54,944 nucleotides of DNA, taken from assembly GCA_003553445.1 (NCBI GenBank), contig PWEK01000095.1:1-54944 (forward strand). Direction: 5' to 3'. This stretch comes from Elusimicrobiota bacterium (GTDB lineage Bacteria > CG03 > SLGR01). Every line of letters starts with the position of its first letter. Positions within the stretch are counted from its first letter, which is position 1. A program made the translations under genes and the position numbers. Below are positions 35,462-44,853 of this stretch, piece after piece. Under the pieces are notes generated by a model. That model had not been told where the DNA came from and made no database searches. It saw nothing but the letters and a program-made list of their open reading frames with translations.

Positions 35462-38400
35462 TCACTGTTTTTTAATCCTGGCTATTTCTTCTTTGAGTCT
35501 TTTTTCCTCTTCTTTCCACTTTTTCTCAAGTTCCTTCAATTCTTTTCGTATTCTTTTTTTTTCATTCTTTGGGACATCGCGGTGTTCTCTTTCCTTTTCC
35601 TCAAGCTCCCTGCTGTATGACTCCTTCTTCTTTTCCAGTTTTTCCTTAACCGTTTTTATCAGGTTCTTCAGATTGGATTCTCTTTCTTTTCCCTCTTCTT
35701 CATACTTGCGGTTTTTTTCTTCTTCCTTCGAAGTATTTATACTCTCAGTTTTACTTTCATTACCAGCATCCTCATGCTTTAATGATCCGGGGTTTTCCAG
35801 CCCCAACCTGAATTTATCAATATTCTCTTCAAGTCTGCTCCTTATCTGGGCAAGTTCCTGTTTTTTCTCTTTTTTTTCTTCTTTCATTCTTCGGCTGCTC
35901 AAGGAAAGCTCCTTCTTTAATCTTGAATTCTCTTCCTTCATGTTCTTTATATCATTTTCAAGTTTCGAAACAGTCGTCTGAAACTTATCTTCCATTATAG
36001 AAATTTCGTTCTCATACTTGTTTTTCTGAGTAACCAGCTGTGACTCTTTTTCTGAAAACTTAGACTTTAAATCTAAATTCTCCTCCTCCAACTTCTTAAG
36101 CATATCCGAGTGCTCCTTGAGCTGCCGCCGCATATCTTTTTTTATCTGTTTTATTTCATCTTTATGCTCTTTCTTCTCTTTTTCAAGCGCTTTTTTATTA
36201 TTATCAAGTTCTTCATGAAGTTTTTCTATATCTTCTTCTTTTCTTGGCATCTCCGTATTAAGAATGCCTTCAACCCTGTTGAGCTGCTTCTGCAATTCGT
36301 TTTTTTCATTAAGCCACTCTCTTTCCCTGGAAGATACCTCCTCCATAAAATTTCGTTCCTTCTTTTCTTTTTCTTCCATCAGCTCTCTGTATTCTCTTTC
36401 TTTTTCCTTGAGCATTTCATTCCACTTTTTCCTGTCCTCTTCAAGCTGAAGCTGCAGTTTGGAATTTGAGTTTTTTAATTCCTCAAGTCTTTCTTCAAGC
36501 GCTTTTCTTATATTCCCCGAATCTTCCCTGAGCGCCTTTATCTGCTCATCCTTATTTCTTATTTTTTCTTCCCATACCTTCCGCTGAGCCGCAACCCTTT
36601 CTTCAAATTCTCTTAATAAACTTTCCAGTTCCTCTCTCACCTTGTCTACCTCCCAGGTTTTCTTACTGAGCTTTTCCTTCAGCTGCTGAACACTCTTATT
36701 TAATCTTTTCTCCCTGTTTTCAAATTCATTTTTAAGGTGCTCTGCTTCATTTCTTAAGGAAGATATAGTCTCATCTTTTTTTCTCTTTAACTTTTCAATC
36801 TCAGCATTTTTCTCTTCCCTTAACTCCCCTGTTTGAGTAAAAGCCTCTTTAAGCTTCGATTTAAGCTCTTTAACCTCAGCTTCCCTCTCCTGCTGAATCT
36901 TATTTATTTCATTTTCGGAATTATTTTTTATTTTCCTAATATTTCCGACAAGGTCAACTTTTTCCGCTTCATGATCGTTTTTTAGGCGGGTTATTTCTTC
37001 ATCTTTTTCAGCAGCAATTTCGTTATTTTTCACCTTTAATGAATTGATATCGTTTTTTAAGTTTTCAATCAGAAAAAGATTTTCTTTGTTCTCATTTAAA
37101 TATTCCTTTTCTTTCTCTGCCAGGCTGTTTTTCAGGCTTTCAATCAGGGATCTTTTTTCCGACATTTTATTTTCATATCTCTCATCTGCTTTTCTCAAGT
37201 TTGCCAGGAGCTCTTCCTTCTCAGATTCAAATTTTCTTCTGAGACTTTCCTTTATATTTTTTTCTTCCGATAGAAGTTTCTCAAGTTCAGAAACTTTTCC
37301 GGTATATCTTTCCCTCTGGTTATCTACGGATTGCTCCAGAGAAGAGATTTCCTTATGCAATCTTTCTTGCTCAACCCTGTAATTCTTCTCTTTTTCCGCT
37401 ATCTCGGTTTTCATATCAGACAGCTTTTCTTTAGCTAAATCCCTAGACTGCTGAACCCTTGAGATTTCTCTTCTTAACGATTCTACATTATTATGGTTTT
37501 TTCTTTCCGCTTCTCTTAAAATGCGTTCAAGCTCTTTTATCCTAAGCTGTTTTTCCGCTGTCTTTTCCGTCCATAGTCTGTTTTCCTGCCTTCTTTTGGC
37601 CGTCTCAACCGAAAGCTGATTTTTTATTTCATAATTCCGGGATTCAAGCTCATCTATACGTGAATTTTTTTCATTATTTTCTTTCTCATATTTATCCCTC
37701 AAACCGCTTATTTCAGTCTCAAAAGACTGCCTTAAATCTTTTTTCTCTTCATTAATATTTGAAAGATCATTTTCCAGCTGTATGATGCGGCCGTTTTTTT
37801 CCTCTATCAGAGACCTCATGTTTTCCTCAGTCCTTTTATGCGCGTTAATTTCACCGGAAATCTTTTCCTCATACCAGCCGGACTGCTCATCATTATGCTG
37901 TTTCAGTTTTTCATACTCTTTCTCAACCCTGTTTAGTTCTTCCCTGGCCTGATTTAATTCGTTAACAAAAGCGGCGGATTCCTTTTCCTTTTCTTTTTGC
38001 AGAAGACCAATTTTTTCTTCCTTTTGCAGAACTTCCCTCTCAAGTCTATTCTTTTCTTCCTCGTATTTCCTTTCCTTTTCAATCTGCGCCCTGCGTTCCT
38101 CCTGCCTTGCCGCGCTCTCTGCAGCATATCGGTTCTTAATCTCGGCTAATTTGGATTCCAGTTCTTTTATCTGTTTTGATTTTTCCTCTTCCTCAACCTC
38201 ATATTCATCCTTTAAATTTTTTATCTCTTCCTTGTATAAACGCTCCGCCTGCTCATTTTCAGCTTTAGCCTCGGCAAGTTCGGCCTCAAGGTTATTCACC
38301 TGCCTTTCCTTTTCTTCAATAAGATTCTTTAAATGAGATTCTTCCGCTTTAGCCGCCTCTTTCTCTGACGTGAGTTTCTTCTGATGCTCCTTGAGCCTAT

Positions 38401-39853
38401 TTTCGCTTTCACTCTTTAACAAATCATAGTCTTTTTGAGACCGGCTAAGCTCCCGGTTCAGATTTTCCAGCCTTTCATACAGCGTTTGAATTCTGCGGTC
38501 TTTCTGAGCGCGAAGCTTTTTGAGCTGTTTATCTTTTTCCCCTATTTCTGATTTATAGCGCACTCTTTCCCTTTCCGCTTTTGTTTTTACAAGGGATATT
38601 TCCTCTTTCAGTTTATCTATCTCTTCCCGGCTGCGGCCTATCTGAAATTTCAGTTCCGCCTCTGAACTTTCCTTTTTATTTACTAACTCGTTAACCTCTA
38701 TTTTTCGATCCCGCTCCCTGTCAAGAATGTTATTCTGTAATGTTTCAATCTCTGACTCCAGGTTTCCTATCTTCTGTTCATACTCCTGGATTTCAGCGCT
38801 GTGTTTTTCTTTTAAATCTTCTAAATCGGATTCCGCGCTTTTATCTGCAGCCCTTATTTTTTCCTCAAGAACCGCATTGGATTCCTTTAATTTTCTTTCT
38901 TTATTTTCCTTTTCCGCAATCAGCCTCTCATAATTATCGGCAATCTCATCTTTTTCTTTCTTCAGTCTTTCAATTTCATCAGCATACCTTTCCCGAACTG
39001 ATTCAATCTCCGCCTGGAGGGAATCCCTGTCCCGCCTGAGTTGTGATTTAGTAATGCCGAGCTGTTTTTGAAGGTCGATAACCTTGCGCTCTTTTTCATG
39101 TAAATCTCTTCGAAGCTTTTCCAGGCGCGCATCGCTCCGGCGCTTTAAATTGTTCTTTTCTTCCTCAAAAACGGCATTCTGGCTGGCTTTCTCATCTTTC
39201 AACCTGCTTATTTCCTGCTGATACCGGGCGTTAAGGGAGGACTGGCTGGCCTCAAGCGAATTTATTTCTTCCTGTTTTTTAGAAAGGCGCTCGGCCCATC
39301 TCTGCCTTTCTTCTTCGAATGTATTATCTTTTGAGGTCTCTTTTCTTAGGCGTTCTTCAAGTGAGTTTCTTATTTCTTCAAGATCGTTCTTTTTTAACTG
39401 ATATTCAGATCTTAGCTGAGCCTGGCGCAGGTTCATCTGGGCCTTAAATGTGTTTATTTCCCTCTGTTTTTTTGAGAGCTTTTTTTCCCAGCTTTCACGC
39501 TCTCTGGAGATATTTTCTTTAAGGTTTTCCATTTCTTTCTGAAGAGCCCTTTTGTCGCTGTCAATTTCTTTTATGGATTTTTCCCGGGATATGTCCTTAT
39601 TTTTTGGGGGGGCTTCTTCGCCGGTTTCGTCCAACTCATTCCCGGAGGGTTCTTCATTTTGGCCGGACATGCTTTCAATCTCGCCGGAGAGCTGCCTTAT
39701 TTCAGCATTTATCTTTGCAGCAGCTGATTTTATTTTTTTTACTTTTTCTCTCTCTTCTTCCGGGTTCAATTTATCCAGCACCTCCAGAAGTCTCTTGCGG
39801 GCATCTTTTTTAGCCGATACTAATATTTTTTTATCTTTTAATTCATTTTCCAT
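35462..39853 (-). CDS. Giant coiled-coil protein, 1463 residues
   Basis: Same composition as its downstream neighbour and sharing its Trp motif (RESWEKKLSKKQREINTFK, RQRWAERLSKKQEEINSLE, NRLWTEKTAEKQLRIKELE, RKVWEEKIRNKDEQIKALR). The N-terminal ~90 residues differ: a short helical part, then an acidic linker with most of the protein's few prolines (NEEPSGNELDETGEEAPP). The next prolines appear only near the C-terminus (TEMPRK, ENPGSL, RDVPKN), so about 1,150 residues run without a break. Predicted rod about 200 nm. No signal peptide. No clear ribosome site before the ATG; it starts 58 bases after tRNA-Asp. It opens the block that continues to ftsEX-envC-ctpA. Long antisense frames here are shadows of its skewed composition. 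Confidence 0.9.
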   Translation of the reverse strand: MENELKDKKILVSAKKDARKRLLEVLDKLNPEEEREKVKKIKSAAAKINAEIRQLSGEIESMSGQNEEPSGNELDETGEEAPPKNKDISREKSIKEIDSDKRALQKEMENLKENISRERESWEKKLSKKQREINTFKAQMNLRQAQLRSEYQLKKNDLEEIRNSLEERLRKETSKDNTFEEERQRWAERLSKKQEEINSLEASQSSLNARYQQEISRLKDEKASQNAVFEEEKNNLKRRSDARLEKLRRDLHEKERKVIDLQKQLGITKSQLRRDRDSLQAEIESVRERYADEIERLKKEKDEIADNYERLIAEKENKERKLKESNAVLEEKIRAADKSAESDLEDLKEKHSAEIQEYEQKIGNLESEIETLQNNILDRERDRKIEVNELVNKKESSEAELKFQIGRSREEIDKLKEEISLVKTKAERERVRYKSEIGEKDKQLKKLRAQKDRRIQTLYERLENLNRELSRSQKDYDLLKSESENRLKEHQKKLTSEKEAAKAEESHLKNLIEEKERQVNNLEAELAEAKAENEQAERLYKEEIKNLKDEYEVEEEEKSKQIKELESKLAEIKNRYAAESAARQEERRAQIEKERKYEEEKNRLEREVLQKEEKIGLLQKEKEKESAAFVNELNQAREELNRVEKEYEKLKQHNDEQSGWYEEKISGEINAHKRTEENMRSLIEEKNGRIIQLENDLSNINEEKKDLRQSFETEISGLRDKYEKENNEKNSRIDELESRNYEIKNQLSVETAKRRQENRLWTEKTAEKQLRIKELERILREAERKNHNNVESLRREISRVQQSRDLAKEKLSDMKTEIAEKEKNYRVEQERLHKEISSLEQSVDNQRERYTGKVSELEKLLSEEKNIKESLRRKFESEKEELLANLRKADERYENKMSEKRSLIESLKNSLAEKEKEYLNENKENLFLIENLKNDINSLKVKNNEIAAEKDEEITRLKNDHEAEKVDLVGNIRKIKNNSENEINKIQQEREAEVKELKSKLKEAFTQTGELREEKNAEIEKLKRKKDETISSLRNEAEHLKNEFENREKRLNKSVQQLKEKLSKKTWEVDKVREELESLLREFEERVAAQRKVWEEKIRNKDEQIKALREDSGNIRKALEERLEELKNSNSKLQLQLEEDRKKWNEMLKEKEREYRELMEEKEKKERNFMEEVSSREREWLNEKNELQKQLNRVEGILNTEMPRKEEDIEKLHEELDNNKKALEKEKKEHKDEIKQIKKDMRRQLKEHSDMLKKLEEENLDLKSKFSEKESQLVTQKNKYENEISIMEDKFQTTVSKLENDIKNMKEENSRLKKELSLSSRRMKEEKKEKKQELAQIRSRLEENIDKFRLGLENPGSLKHEDAGNESKTESINTSKEEEKNRKYEEEGKERESNLKNLIKTVKEKLEKKKESYSRELEEKEREHRDVPKNEKKRIRKELKELEKKWKEEEKRLKEEIARIKKQ

Positions 39854-39911
39854 ATGAATAAAAAGAACCGCGGAAAAGAAAACATAAAGTTGAAACGTTT
39901 ATTGACAATAA

Positions 39912-39989
39912 TGGCGGGGTGGACGAGACTCGAACTCGCGACCTCTGGCTTGACAGGCCAGCGTTCTGACCAAACTGAACTACCACCCC
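39912..39989 (-). tRNA. tRNA-Asp (anticodon GTC), CCA encoded
   Basis: Acceptor GGGGTGG/CCACCCC, anticodon arm CTGGC-CTGTCAA-GCCAG (GTC), T arm with TTCGAGT, discriminator G and CCA. Transcribed toward the giant coiled-coil genes. Confidence 0.97.
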
Positions 39990-40302
39990 GCACAAATCTT
40001 TATCTGAAAATCACTATTATTCAGCCTGATAAATTTTTTCTTCATCTTATATTTATGGTAAATGCTTTTTATTGTCAGCTGATTTTTCATATTTATCGAT
40101 TTATTGACATATTATAAATCTAAACTGATTATACATAAAAATGCTGAAATGTAAAATTTTCGAACAATTTTATCAGAGATAAAGATTACCTCAAACATTT
40201 ACTTTAAAAGGAGGCTAAAACCCGCTACCCTATCAGAGCCCGCAGAATTTTTGACCCTCCCGCATTTTAGCCGCTGATTACGAAAAGATATCGCTCATTC
40301 AG
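39990..40302. other. Intergenic stretch between btuB and tRNA-Asp, with one long-looped inverted repeat
   Basis: AT-rich, no gene seen. GGCTAAAA at about 40212 and TTTTAGCC at about 40264 form an 8-base inverted repeat downstream of the btuB stop, followed on the minus strand by TCCTTTT. This is at best a weak terminator for btuB. Confidence 0.5.
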
Positions 40303-42213
40303 CTAAAACTTCATTTTCACGCCTGCGCTTACTTCCCTGCCGGGAAGGGGGAACCCCTCCCGCCTTTTGTACCTGGTGTCTGATATGTTATCAATGGCTG
40401 CAAAAATTTCAGCATTAGCAATCTGCTGTGAAACACGGAAATCAAGGAGAGTATGTTCATCTATAGATCCTCCTTCCCATTTTGCTTTATCATTCCATGA
40501 TATCCCGGCATTTACCTTAAGCCCGAACTTAAAATCGCAGCCCAGGCCTGCATTGATTTTGTTGGGTACGGTGTATTGAAGCGTTTTATAATCCGAATCC
40601 CCTTCGCTTTTCCCTTTACTGTCAAGATACCTGTAGGCAACGTTTAGAGTTATTCCCGGAAAGATACTCGCCTTAAGTTCTGCCTCTATTCCCCGGTTTC
40701 GGGCTTTCTCCACATTGACCGGCCGCCACTTTTCATAATCCGGTTCATCGCTAACATTTACCCACTCAATCATATCATCAATATCGCTGCGGAAAAAAGT
40801 TATTCTTCCTAAGGCAATCCCTAATTCTTTCTCTAAACCGACATCATAACCCCAGGCGGTTTCAGGTTCGACTTCCCTGTTTCCTTTTGAATCCCCGGCA
40901 GGGCCCCACTCGCTTGCAGGCCAGCTGGATTCAGGGTAATAAAGGTCGTTGAAAGTGGGAGCCCGGAAAGCTCGGCCGGCATTACCTGATACTTTAATTT
41001 TATCCGAAAGGTTATACACAACGGAAAGCCGGGGGTTGAAGGCGCCGCCCCATACAGAATGGTGGTCATACCTTCCCCCGAAAGTTGCCTGAAGATTTGT
41101 AAAATTCATTCTTTTTTGAAGGTAGATAGCTGCATTCAGCATATTCTCGTCAATTTCCTTTACGCCTCCCTCCTTGTCGGTTTTTATGAAATTATCGTGT
41201 TCCACTTCCAGGCCTAACAGAACATCCTCTGAAACTAAAGCCTGAATATTTCCTCCGTAGCTTTGAGTTTGCATAAGGTCTTCAGTCATCCGGGACGGAG
41301 CCCTGTCGGTGATATCTATAAACGAACCATATAGCCGCGATTTTAATTCAATAGAGTTAAAGAGAGCGTTTACACTCTCAATCTGCAGGTATCTTTTGAG
41401 TGTATCCATGGAGGCTTCCGGCGTAGAGGAAGCCCTTTCTCTTTCCCCGTCGTAATTCTCAACATCTGTGTAGTTCGGCCCCGGAACCCCGCTTTCGCTT
41501 TTATGATAGGAAAAACGTAGATTTAAATCTCCGTAACCATTAATTTTTCTACCGGCGTTAATCATAAAATCATTCCCGCGGTAGGCGCTGTTTTCCCTGA
41601 ATCCGTCCGAACTTTCCTCTGAAACAAAAGTATAAATGCTGTTTTCTCCATAGCTGAAAGAATGATTAAGGGAATATTTCCGGGAATTAAAAGAACCCGC
41701 CCTTGCGGCTAAAGCAGTTTTCGGTAAATCGTTTTTACCCGAACGGGTTATTATGTTTATAACCCCGCCGAGGGCATCAGCTCCCCATACAGCGGAGAAC
41801 GGGCCTCTTGCTATCTCAATTTGTTCAATATGATCTGCAGCTATTTTATCAAGGTCAGCCTCTCCCAATGCTACGTCATTTACAGGCTGTCCGTCCACCA
41901 TAACAAGAACCTGGTTTGCCGTTGCTCCGCCGCTTCTTATCCTTGCGGAGCTTTCCGAACCCCTGGTCCCTCTTATGCCCACGCTTACATAAGCCCCTCT
42001 CTTTTTTAGAGCTTCGGCTGCAGTTAGGGCTCCCGATTCTTCAATATCATGACGGTTTATTACGCTTACATTCGTGGCAAGCTCAGCCAAGGAGCTTCCA
42101 TAACGTGACGGCGTAACCACAACCGTTCCCAAATCACCGATATAATCAGAGGTAAAACCCCTTACCGCTACAAATACCATTAAAAAAACCGCCAACAATT
42201 CACACTTTCTCAT
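40303..42213 (-). CDS. btuB: TonB-dependent outer-membrane receptor, probably for cobalamin (BtuB)
   Basis: 636 residues, near the length of BtuB. Signal peptide (LLAVFLMVFVAVRG), a TonB-box-like DLGTVVVTPSR, plug domain with ARIRSGGATANQVLVMVDG, then IEIARGPFSAVWGADALGG and VINIITRSG, followed by a 22-stranded-type barrel. FNPRLSVVYNLSDKIKVSG and GNAGRAFRAPTFNDLYYPE are family barrel blocks, and the chain ends in Phe. Substrate assignment rests on the cobalamin riboswitch directly upstream and the adjacent B12-type ABC genes. GGGAGGAG precedes the ATG. Confidence 0.92.
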   Translation of the reverse strand: MRKCELLAVFLMVFVAVRGFTSDYIGDLGTVVVTPSRYGSSLAELATNVSVINRHDIEESGALTAAEALKKRGAYVSVGIRGTRGSESSARIRSGGATANQVLVMVDGQPVNDVALGEADLDKIAADHIEQIEIARGPFSAVWGADALGGVINIITRSGKNDLPKTALAARAGSFNSRKYSLNHSFSYGENSIYTFVSEESSDGFRENSAYRGNDFMINAGRKINGYGDLNLRFSYHKSESGVPGPNYTDVENYDGERERASSTPEASMDTLKRYLQIESVNALFNSIELKSRLYGSFIDITDRAPSRMTEDLMQTQSYGGNIQALVSEDVLLGLEVEHDNFIKTDKEGGVKEIDENMLNAAIYLQKRMNFTNLQATFGGRYDHHSVWGGAFNPRLSVVYNLSDKIKVSGNAGRAFRAPTFNDLYYPESSWPASEWGPAGDSKGNREVEPETAWGYDVGLEKELGIALGRITFFRSDIDDMIEWVNVSDEPDYEKWRPVNVEKARNRGIEAELKASIFPGITLNVAYRYLDSKGKSEGDSDYKTLQYTVPNKINAGLGCDFKFGLKVNAGISWNDKAKWEGGSIDEHTLLDFRVSQQIANAEIFAAIDNISDTRYKRREGFPLPGREVSAGVKMKF

Positions 42214-42221
42214 TTCTCCTC

Positions 42222-42336
42222 CCTCGAAGATACTTTTACCGGACGGCAGTAGACCGGGCTGACTGCTTTACAGCAGCATTACCGTTGCGGGGCAGCAGGA
42301 AGAATCTCACTCCCATTTCCTCTGACCGACCTTACT
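42222..42336 (-). promoter_or_regulatory. Cobalamin riboswitch controlling btuB
   Basis: On the minus strand, the B12 box GCTGCCCCGCAACGGTAA is at 42279-42296, preceded by AGAGGAAATGGGAGTGAGAT (core stem) and followed by AGTCAGCCCGGTCTACTGCC. It starts at the btuD stop codon and ends at the btuB ribosome site. There is no U-tract terminator in the short gap, so control by hiding the GGGAGGAG ribosome site is likely (inference). High B12 would then lower BtuB. Confidence 0.9.
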
Positions 42337-43098
42337 TTAAGGCAATATATATGTTTTGCCTTTTACTTTTTCAACCCTTACATCCACACCATATAACTTC
42401 TTTAAGAAATCTCCTGAAACAATTGTATCGGGATTTTCCGGCTTCCCGTGCAGTTTACCGTTTTTCACCGCCGCCGCTTTTTCACAGCAGGCAGAGACGA
42501 GGTTGAGATCGTGGAAAACAGCAACCACCGTAACGCCCGAAAGATTTATTTCCCTGAGAATATCAAAAATGTGTCTCTGGTGATATATATCAAGATGGCT
42601 TGCAGGTTCGTCCAGAAGCATAACTTTCGGCTCCTGGCATATAGCCCTTGCCAGCATAACCTTCTGCCTTTCTCCTGATGAAAGACTTCCTACAGGACGG
42701 TCCTTTAGATCTGTTATCTCAACTTTTTCCATAGCAGCTAAAGCCTTCTCAGAATCATCCTTACCCCAGGAAGAAAACCGGCTGTGATAAGGATTCCTTC
42801 CCATCAAAACAGTTTCAAAAACAGTAAAAGGGAAATTCAAAGGAGATTCAGCAGGCAAATAAGAAAAAACTTGAGCCTTTCTCTTTATTTCCATATCTTT
42901 TATACACTCCTCACCCGCATATACATCTCCCTCTTGAGGCTGCAGAATACCGCAGATAAGCTTCAGCAGGGTTGACTTTCCGCTTCCATTGGGACCAATA
43001 ATTCCAAAAAAGCATCCTTTCGGAATCTCCAGGGATATACCAGACATAACAAAATTGTCTTTATAACCGCCTCTTAAATTTTTAACAGTTAATTTCAT
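42337..43098 (-). CDS. btuD: B12-type ABC transporter ATPase (BtuD/FecE family)
   Basis: 253 residues. Walker A GPNGSGKSTLLKLI, Q-loop in FSYLPAES, signature LSSGERQKVMLARAI, Walker B KVMLLDEPASHLD and switch His in VVAVFHDLNL, all intact. AAGGAT lies just before the ATG. Energises the permease encoded one base upstream. The family also moves iron-siderophores and heme; the two cobalamin riboswitches decide for B12. Confidence 0.92.
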   Translation of the reverse strand: MKLTVKNLRGGYKDNFVMSGISLEIPKGCFFGIIGPNGSGKSTLLKLICGILQPQEGDVYAGEECIKDMEIKRKAQVFSYLPAESPLNFPFTVFETVLMGRNPYHSRFSSWGKDDSEKALAAMEKVEITDLKDRPVGSLSSGERQKVMLARAICQEPKVMLLDEPASHLDIYHQRHIFDILREINLSGVTVVAVFHDLNLVSACCEKAAAVKNGKLHGKPENPDTIVSGDFLKKLYGVDVRVEKVKGKTYILP

Positions 43099-43099
43099 T

Positions 43100-44023
43100 T
43101 TATCCTTTTATAAGAAGATAGAGGAAAAACGGGGCTCCGAAAAAAGCTGTAATTATTCCCGCAGGTATCTCCATAGGTGCAAAAAGCCCTCGCGCCAGGG
43201 CATCCGTAAAGACCAAAAACCCCCCTCCAAAAACCGCCGAAAGAAGTATCAGTCTGCGATGTGTGGCTCCCAGAATAAATCTTACCACGTGGGGAACTAT
43301 AAGCCCCACAAAACCTACGACCCCGGCTACAGCCACACTGCCGGAAACCATAAGAGCCGAAACAGCAAAGAGAACCTTCCTTGTTTTCGATATTTCCACC
43401 CCCAAAGATACCGCAACATCATCCCCCTGGGTCATAACATCAAGCTCCCTCGCATAAAGAAGTGAAAAAACAATCCCTGCGGTTATAAGCACTGCGGAAA
43501 AGAAAAGAGCCCGCTGTGAAACAAACTGAAAACTGCCTGTTTGAAAGAAAAGAATCCTGAAAACCGTATCACGGTTAAAAACCATTATCATAAAAGTAAC
43601 GGCAGAGACCAGAGAGCTCATAACAACACCCGCTAGAACCAGAGATTCCGGGGTTTTCCGTTTAGAATAAGAAGCCATTTTAAAAACAATTCCCGTGACA
43701 ATAAGTCCGCCCGCAAATCCCGCCGGTGTCTCCAGAACAGTCAATCCCGTAACAGCTGCCAGCGCCACTCCCAAACCCGCCCCTGCCGATGTTCCCGCAA
43801 CATAAGGCGCTGCAAGAGGATTCTTCAATATTGCCTGCAACAGCGCGCCGCTGGCGCCCAAACCCGCTCCGGCGACAAAGGCAGCCGCCACCCTGGGAAC
43901 CCTTATATTCCACATTATATAACTGCTGCCCGGCCCCCATCCCGCAGCTCCCGTAAAAAGCGCAAATAAAACTGCAACAGCCGAGAAGAGAAAAAAAAGC
44001 AAAATTGAAATTTTCTTATCCAT
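43100..44023 (-). CDS. btuC: B12-type ABC transporter permease (BtuC/FecCD family)
   Basis: About 307 residues and ten hydrophobic helices. Family blocks: NIRVPRVAAAFVAGAGLGASGALLQ-type start, NPLAAPYVAGTSAGAGLGVA, then GVVGFVGLIVPHVVRFILGA near the C-terminus, the loop that docks to the ATPase. The frame opens at TTG 44032, overlapping the btuF stop; the ATG at 44023 is an equally good start and is used here. Confidence 0.93.
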   Translation of the reverse strand: MDKKISILLFFLFSAVAVLFALFTGAAGWGPGSSYIMWNIRVPRVAAAFVAGAGLGASGALLQAILKNPLAAPYVAGTSAGAGLGVALAAVTGLTVLETPAGFAGGLIVTGIVFKMASYSKRKTPESLVLAGVVMSSLVSAVTFMIMVFNRDTVFRILFFQTGSFQFVSQRALFFSAVLITAGIVFSLLYARELDVMTQGDDVAVSLGVEISKTRKVLFAVSALMVSGSVAVAGVVGFVGLIVPHVVRFILGATHRRLILLSAVFGGGFLVFTDALARGLFAPMEIPAGIITAFFGAPFFLYLLIKG

Positions 44024-44028
44024 ATAAT

Positions 44029-44853
44029 TCAAAAAGAGTGTATTATCTCCGCCATCTTCCTTATCCCCTCTGAGACTCTGGGCCCCGGCCTGACAATACT
44101 CTCTTTTTCTTCAACGTAATATATATCCCCTTTTTCTGCCGCATCCACCTCCCTGCCGAAGACCCTCTTCATTCTCTCTTTTCTTCCCCGGCCAGCTTCA
44201 GAGAGTATCAGGATAACTTCCGGGTTTTTCTCAACTATAAACTCTTCTCCGGACAACACATAACTCCTATCAAACCCGGCAGAAACATTAACACCGCCAG
44301 CTTTTTTAATCACATCGTTGAGAAAAGAATTTTTTCCCGGGCTCATGACAGGGGAAGCTGATATCTCCACATAAACCTTTTTTTTATCTCTGTTTTTTAG
44401 CTTTTTTCCTATACCGGCAATCTCTTTTTTAATTTCCGAAACAAGCCTTTCTCCTTCATCCGGATTTCCCGTAATTTCCGAAATTTTTAAGATATTGTCA
44501 TATATTTCCTGAATTGACCGGGATTCCGCCTCAACGACGTTATAGCCCATATCCGTAAGCCTGGCAGCAAGTTTCTCCTGGGGCTCTCCGGCAGTGAATA
44601 TTGTTTCCGGGTTAAGGTAAGCTATCATTTCAATTGAGGGATTGACCATATCTCCTACAGATTCTTTTTCTGAAACCCCATCTGGATAGTCGCAGTAATC
44701 CGTTACCCCCACAAGCTTATCATCTGCGTTAAGGCGAAACAGGATTTCAGTAACGGCTGGCGACAGAGATATATACCCCTCAGGCGAATCTGAAGAAATA
44801 TCTGACGAACAGGCGGAAATGAATATTAATATTATTGCTAAGTACTTTTGCAT
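44029..44853 (-). CDS. btuF: B12-binding periplasmic lipoprotein (BtuF family)
   Basis: 274 residues. Lipobox IFISAC near residue 15, so a membrane-anchored binding protein. Family blocks: ISLSPAVTEILFRLNADDKLVGVTDYCDYP at the start, then GDMVNPSIEMIAYLNPETIF and the second lobe with SPGKNSFLNDVIKKAGG. The start codon directly abuts the U-tract of an intrinsic terminator, so there is no room for a ribosome site; no other start before the lipobox is available. Confidence 0.92.
   Translation of the reverse strand: MQKYLAIILIFISACSSDISSDSPEGYISLSPAVTEILFRLNADDKLVGVTDYCDYPDGVSEKESVGDMVNPSIEMIAYLNPETIFTAGEPQEKLAARLTDMGYNVVEAESRSIQEIYDNILKISEITGNPDEGERLVSEIKKEIAGIGKKLKNRDKKKVYVEISASPVMSPGKNSFLNDVIKKAGGVNVSAGFDRSYVLSGEEFIVEKNPEVILILSEAGRGRKERMKRVFGREVDAAEKGDIYYVEEKESIVRPGPRVSEGIRKMAEIIHSF

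Noticed and set aside
35493-39857. Several long plus-strand frames rich in Ser, Phe and Leu opposite the giant coiled-coil genes
   Set aside because: They are the antisense image of Lys/Glu-rich codons (CTT, TTC, TCT); the heptad pattern on the minus strand is the real signal.
40104-40135. TTGACA with an ATTATA-like sequence on the plus strand
   Set aside because: It has no gene to drive; the plus strand beyond is empty and then antisense to btuB. An unseen small RNA cannot be excluded.
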